From an uncultured Verrucomicrobiales bacterium (GTDB taxonomy: Bacteria > Verrucomicrobiota > Verrucomicrobiia > Verrucomicrobiales > DEV007): a stretch of DNA of 64,000 nt. The notes beneath the pieces are model-generated. The model saw only the letters and a program-made list of their open reading frames with translations, ran no database searches and was not told the DNA's origin. The stretch spans positions 1-64,000 of the forward strand of contig CALSSN010000018.1 of the NCBI GenBank assembly GCA_943789025.1, in the 5' to 3' direction. Below, piece after piece: positions 60,662-64,000 of this stretch (positions are counted from its first letter, which is position 1; each line of letters begins with the position of its first letter). The position numbers were made by a program, and so were the translations under genes.

Positions 60662-61097
60662 TTACTCAGCAGGAGCTTGGGGAGCAGGAGCAGCAGGAGC
60701 AGCAGGAGCAGCAGGAGCTTCGGCTTTTGCAGCGGCAGCCTTTGCTTGCTGTGCAGCTTTTGCTTTGGCTTGCTGTGCAGCTTTTGCAGCAGCGGCCTTG
60801 GCAGCATTAGCAGCTTCTTCAGCGGCTTTGGCCTTGGCAGCTTTAGCTTTTTCAGCGGCCTTGGCCTTGGGCAGCTTTAGCTTCTTCAGCGGCCTTGGCC
60901 TTGGCAGCAGCTTCTTCAGCGGCCTTGGCAGCAGCTTCTTCTTCGACTCCAGTCTCTGCTACAGCCTCAGTGGCACTCTCTGCAGCAGATCCAGCAGCTT
61001 CGCCGGCAGCTTCTGCAGCTTTTTCTACTTTGCCGCAGGCCGCGAGGCCGGCAACGGTGAATCCAATGGCAATAAGTTTGATGATGTTCAGTTTCAT
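60662..61097 (-). CDS. Ala/Lys-rich lipoprotein, frame broken once
   Basis: Starts at the ATG at 61097 (MKLNIIKLIAIGFTVAG) with a lipobox ending GLAAC, so a secreted lipoprotein. The mature part is nearly all A, K and E: EKAAEAAGEAAGSAAES, then repeats of AAEEA and AKAKAAEE likely to be helical, and a C-terminal run of APAAP-type repeats. In the sequence as given, the frame ends early at about 60852. The rest (from about 60868 to the stop at 60662) is in another frame; removing one G of GGG near 60869 gives 144 continuous residues. Probably a periplasmic spacer or envelope stress protein; function unknown. Confidence 0.7.
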
Positions 61098-61202
61098 GAT
61101 TGCCTGTAACTTAGGCACAACTTTGAAAAATGACAATGATGATGTCAGCCGATTGTTGACTTGTTTTCAGTGGCGGAACCATTCACGGTCAGTGACGAGG
61201 AT

Positions 61203-62310
61203 ATGAGCAAAGAATCAGGCATCTACGCGTTTTTCGGCAGTGATTACATCCGCGTCAAGGAGGCAGCTGCCGAAATGGTTGCACGCCTGGCTCCTCCGGA
61301 TGCCGGTGATTTCGGGATCGAAACGATCGATGGTGTTGCTGATAACGCGGCAGCGGCAGCGTGCATATGTCACCAGACGATTGCAGCGCTCCAGACGCTG
61401 CCATTTTTCGGAGGCGAAAAAGTCGTCTGGCTGAAGGGAGCTACCTTCCTCGGGGATGATCAGACGGGTAAGGCAGCGGCTACCCTCGAAGGAGTTGCTC
61501 ATCTGGGAGACGTTCTGGCTGAGGGTATCGGAGACGAAGTCAGTTTTGTCATTTCCTCGTCGTCGGTCGACAAGCGGCGGGCGTTTTATAAGAGAGTCGG
61601 GAAGTTGGCGAAGAAGGTGGAGGAGCTCGATAAGATTGACATTTCCAGAGATGACTGGGTTGAGAAGGCGATATCGGTTTTTTCAGGACGGGCACGTGAC
61701 CTCGGCTTGAGCTTCGCTCCTGGGGCGATGGAGGCCTTTGTGATGCGGGCAGGAGAAGACACGGGTCAGGCTGAGAGCGAACTCCAGAAGCTGGCGCTTT
61801 ACGTTGGAGAGGGCAAGGAAGTGACCGAGGAGGTGATCTCGGAGATTGTCTCGCCAACCCGGCATGGTGTGATTTATGAAATAGGGGGTGCCATTGCCCG
61901 GCGCAATCTTTCGCGAAGTCTCCAGCTGATGAATGAGCTGTTGGGCCAGGGAGAAGGTGGAGTGGGTATTCTTCTGGGAGCCATCGTTCCCAAAGTGCGA
62001 AGTCTTTTCTGGGCGCGAGTGCTTGGTTCTTCCACGGGCTGTACGCAACGGGATCGTTACCCCCGCTTTTCAAGCTGCGTTGTCGCGTCTTCCCCAGGCC
62101 CAGACCGCGCATCTCCCACGGACGAAAGAAGGCAAAATCAATGCCTACCCGATTTATCTTTCTCTCAGAGATGCGAGTCGCTTCACCGGCAGGCACCTGC
62201 GGCGGAGTCTGGCCGCCTGTCTGGACGCCAATCGTGCCATGGTCACTACCAGCAACGATCACGAGGTCATCCTGACCCGGCTTCTCGTTGCGATCCTGGC
62301 ACCTGCATGA
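61203..62310 (+). CDS. holA: DNA polymerase III subunit delta, frame broken once
   Basis: Clamp loader subunit delta. The ATG at 61203 (MSKESGIYAFFGSDYIRV) begins a frame with LPFFGGEKVVWLKG, the AAA+-like domain and FVMRAGEDTGQAESELQKLALYVGEGKEVTEEVISEIVSPTRHGVIYEIGGAIARRN, an arrangement typical of HolA (the segments are given as family blocks). The frame is lost at about 62026; the next part, VLPRAVRNGIVTPAFQAALSRLPQAQTA … ILAPA, is in the +1 frame. Removing one G of GG restores about 368 residues. Overall similarity to HolA is moderate, and the C-terminal half is weaker. Confidence 0.78.
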
Positions 62311-62378
62311 GAGAAGAAGGCCCGGCAAGGAGCAGGCTTTGGTTGCATCTCCTTGCGGATCCACGGTAGTCTTTCCCT

Positions 62379-62747
62379 ATGAAAGTTATCTTGTTCTTTG
62401 GTGGCCTCGTTTTACTCGGGCTGGTGAGCGGGTTGGTTGCGGCGCTCTGTGGAGTTGGCGGTGGGATTGTGCTGGTGCCGGTATTCAAGGCGATCGGAAT
62501 CGGACACAAGACAGCGGTTGCCAGCTCCCTGGCGGTGATCATTCCGACGGCGCTGATCGCGACTATGAAAAACCACCAGGCAGGTTTGGTCGATTGGCGA
62601 CTCGTGGGCGGCGTCGCGTTGGGTGCGGTCGTAGCTGCTTACTTCGGTACGGACCTGATGCAATCGCTCAGGAACCCTGTAGTGGTCAGAATTTTTGCAG
62701 TCCTGCTTTTGATCACCGGTCTGCAGATGCTTTTGGTAAAGCCCTGA
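62379..62747 (+). CDS. TauE/SafE (TSUP) family membrane protein, half size
   Basis: A 122-residue integral membrane protein with four hydrophobic helices. The TSUP signature CGVGGGIVLVPVF is near residue 24, followed by KTAVASSLAVIIPTALIA and a final helix VRIFAVLLLITGLQMLL. Full TSUP proteins have about 250 residues made of two such halves, so this one likely works as a dimer. Proposed substrates in the family are sulfite, sulfonates or other small organic anions; none can be assigned. Confidence 0.82.
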   Translation: MKVILFFGGLVLLGLVSGLVAALCGVGGGIVLVPVFKAIGIGHKTAVASSLAVIIPTALIATMKNHQAGLVDWRLVGGVALGAVVAAYFGTDLMQSLRNPVVVRIFAVLLLITGLQMLLVKP

Positions 62748-62785
62748 TTGGAAGGGGACGAGGAGTTTGCCTGACGGCAAGGCTT

Positions 62786-63385
62786 TCAGGACGTCGTGTT
62801 TGCCTCACCGGTTGTCAGCGGGCCGTTTCCAAGTCCTTCAGAATTTACCCAGTCGACGGGAACTTCCTTCAGGTTTTCGAAGCGGTCGGTGTAGCGGACG
62901 TAGCCATGCTGGCATCCGAACTCGTGGACGAGCCGGGTCACCTTGACGTCAAAGCAGCAGTATTCGGCAATTTTCATGATCTGACCTTTTTTCCACCAGC
63001 GGATGGCATCAAGCCCGTCTGCGCTTTTTCCTGTGCCGAGGGTGGCAGAGGCGACGGCTTCAAGTTTCGGGCGGTGGCCGAGATGTTTTTCAAGATCAAG
63101 CATGAGGTCGAGGCTGAGAATCTGGCTTTTCAGGTCGAGGATCGTGTAAGCCTGGAGCACTTCATAATCGAAGCTGATATGGTTGAATCCGATGCAGAGA
63201 TCGGCCCTGGTCAACTGGGCGACAAGAGCCTGAACGGAGGTCTCGTCGTAGATGTGGTAGCGCCCGGTTGCGGTGCTGAAGGTGACTCCAATGGACATTC
63301 CCATCTTGTCCTTATGTGACCAGCCGCCTACGTCATTGGCGGTGCGCATGGTCTCAAGGTCGAAATAGACGAAGTCTTTGGCCAT
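62786..63385 (-). CDS. RNase H-fold 3'-5' exonuclease (DEDD type)
   Basis: About 199 residues from the ATG at 63385 (MAKDFVYFDLETM); a further upstream start adds 16 low-complexity residues. D9-L-E11 is the first acidic pair. GFNHISFDYEVL holds the second Asp and YCCFDVKVTRLV the last, with a Tyr five residues before it, as in DEDDy exonucleases (YprB-type). Probably cleaves DNA or RNA from 3' ends. No helicase partner is adjacent. Convergent with the TSUP gene. Confidence 0.75.
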   Translation of the reverse strand: MAKDFVYFDLETMRTANDVGGWSHKDKMGMSIGVTFSTATGRYHIYDETSVQALVAQLTRADLCIGFNHISFDYEVLQAYTILDLKSQILSLDLMLDLEKHLGHRPKLEAVASATLGTGKSADGLDAIRWWKKGQIMKIAEYCCFDVKVTRLVHEFGCQHGYVRYTDRFENLKEVPVDWVNSEGLGNGPLTTGEANTTS

Positions 63386-63455
63386 CGGTGATCTGGATCG
63401 GGATGATTCAGTCGGAGAGGAGTCCGGAATCACTGGGTTGCGTAGATAATAGAGC

Positions 63456-64000
63456 TTAGGCGGTGGGTCCCTCTAGGCTCCGATCGGTGGGTTCGCGAGG
63501 CGAAGGCCTGTTCGGGAGTTCAAAGCCCTCCGGGAGTTCGAGTCCTTCCGGGACTTCTCCAGTCTGCATGAAGTGGATGGTGTGGCCGATGACTCCTGAC
63601 TGGGCGACGATGGCGAAGAAGCCAAGCACGATGGCTGCGGTGATGGCGAGTGAGGACGGAAGAGGGTTGCTGTAGGTGACCCTGAGCCTCTGCTCTCTGT
63701 CCCAGAGAACTGTTCCGCGGCGTCTGACTTCAAGGTAGCTGAAGGTTCCGAGGATCAGAGCGAAAAGGGGGTAGCCGAGCCCGAGTCCACGGAGCCAGAC
63801 GAGCAGGCTGCGTCGGAGAGCTTCACCCCAGGTGAGAATTTCTCCCTTGGCCGAGCGGACCGTGATGCCGAGGAGGGCTTTCCCTGGGGTGGTTCCGAAT
63901 GAGCAGAGCAGCCCGGCTTCCATCAAAAAGGTGGAAGCGATGAGGACAAGTGGGAAGAACATGCCCAGGCCGGTGATGAGGACCCCGCCGGCGAGGGAGA
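63456..64000 (-). CDS. RDD-family membrane protein, cut by the window edge
   Basis: At least 180 residues, open at the right edge (continuing as SLAGGVLITGLG before the internal Met at 63962). RDD-type segment FGTTPGKALLGITVRS followed by hydrophobic helices (about 60–80 and 110–130 of the visible part). The C-terminal tail is rich in P, E and G (EVPEGLELPEGFELPNRPS). Similar proteins are poorly characterised; some are linked to ion homeostasis. The N terminus and real start are not in the window. Confidence 0.75.
   Translation of the reverse strand, partial: SLAGGVLITGLGMFFPLVLIASTFLMEAGLLCSFGTTPGKALLGITVRSAKGEILTWGEALRRSLLVWLRGLGLGYPLFALILGTFSYLEVRRRGTVLWDREQRLRVTYSNPLPSSLAITAAIVLGFFAIVAQSGVIGHTIHFMQTGEVPEGLELPEGFELPNRPSPREPTDRSLEGPTA

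Noticed and set aside
60661-60720. GCAGGAGCA repeats as a CRISPR or minisatellite
   Set aside because: They encode the PAA-type tail of the lipoprotein and have no spacers.

Overview
The window reads as a chromosomal segment of a free-living, probably marine, Gram-negative member of the Verrucomicrobiota. This is inferred from four things: a lipid A block of the lpxI–Gfo/Idh/MocA–lpxB type, a tandem array of five secreted sulfatases, the F-type ATP synthase operon layout, and the family flavour of the RpoB/RpoC, Tuf and ribosomal proteins. No phage, insertion sequence, CRISPR array or plasmid function is visible. Most of the window is housekeeping.

0–9 kb: a broken PAP2-type acid phosphatase, a LysR regulator, yggS, a small HNH protein, a DUF4177 protein, an orphan fdhD, tRNA-Val and argG. 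These are followed by a minus-strand group of hisG, a tiny 34-residue basic COX24/AURKAIP1-type protein, and a periplasmic TPR protein. 9–15 kb: transketolase with a good terminator, then an assimilatory sulfate reduction run cysH-cysC-cysD-cysN that uses the PAPS route. 15–20.5 kb: an esterase, a secreted unknown, an atypical SDR, an amidase and a YmdB-type metallophosphoesterase.

20.5–34 kb: the classical tRNA-Thr–tuf–tRNA-Trp–secE–nusG–rplK–rplA–rplJ–rplL–rpoB–rpoC block. 34–38.3 kb: rpmI-rplT and pheS-pheT on the minus strand, without infC in front. 38.4–49 kb: one long minus-strand run, lpxI–oxidoreductase–lpxB followed by five sulfatases with 4-bp overlaps or 1–4-bp gaps. 49–56 kb: atpBEFHAGDC, preceded by a perfect CRP-type palindrome and carrying a long hairpin after atpE. 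56–64 kb: a single-HKD phospholipase D-like protein, a DEAD-box helicase with a long charged linker, an HtrA protease, an Ala-rich lipoprotein, holA, a half-size TauE/SafE protein, a DEDD exonuclease and an RDD membrane protein cut by the window edge.

Five genes (the PAP2 phosphatase, cysN, rplA, the Ala-rich lipoprotein and holA) have broken reading frames. Each can be repaired by removing one or a few inserted bases, mostly in G or T runs. rplA alone needs six such corrections within about 540 bp although it is normally essential, so consensus errors are the likeliest explanation. I did not find a convincing new multi-gene system. The most interesting items are the sulfatase array, the CRP-like site before the ATP synthase operon, the atpE/atpF hairpin, the short delta subunit, the 34-residue hidden gene and the clustered insertions in rplA.
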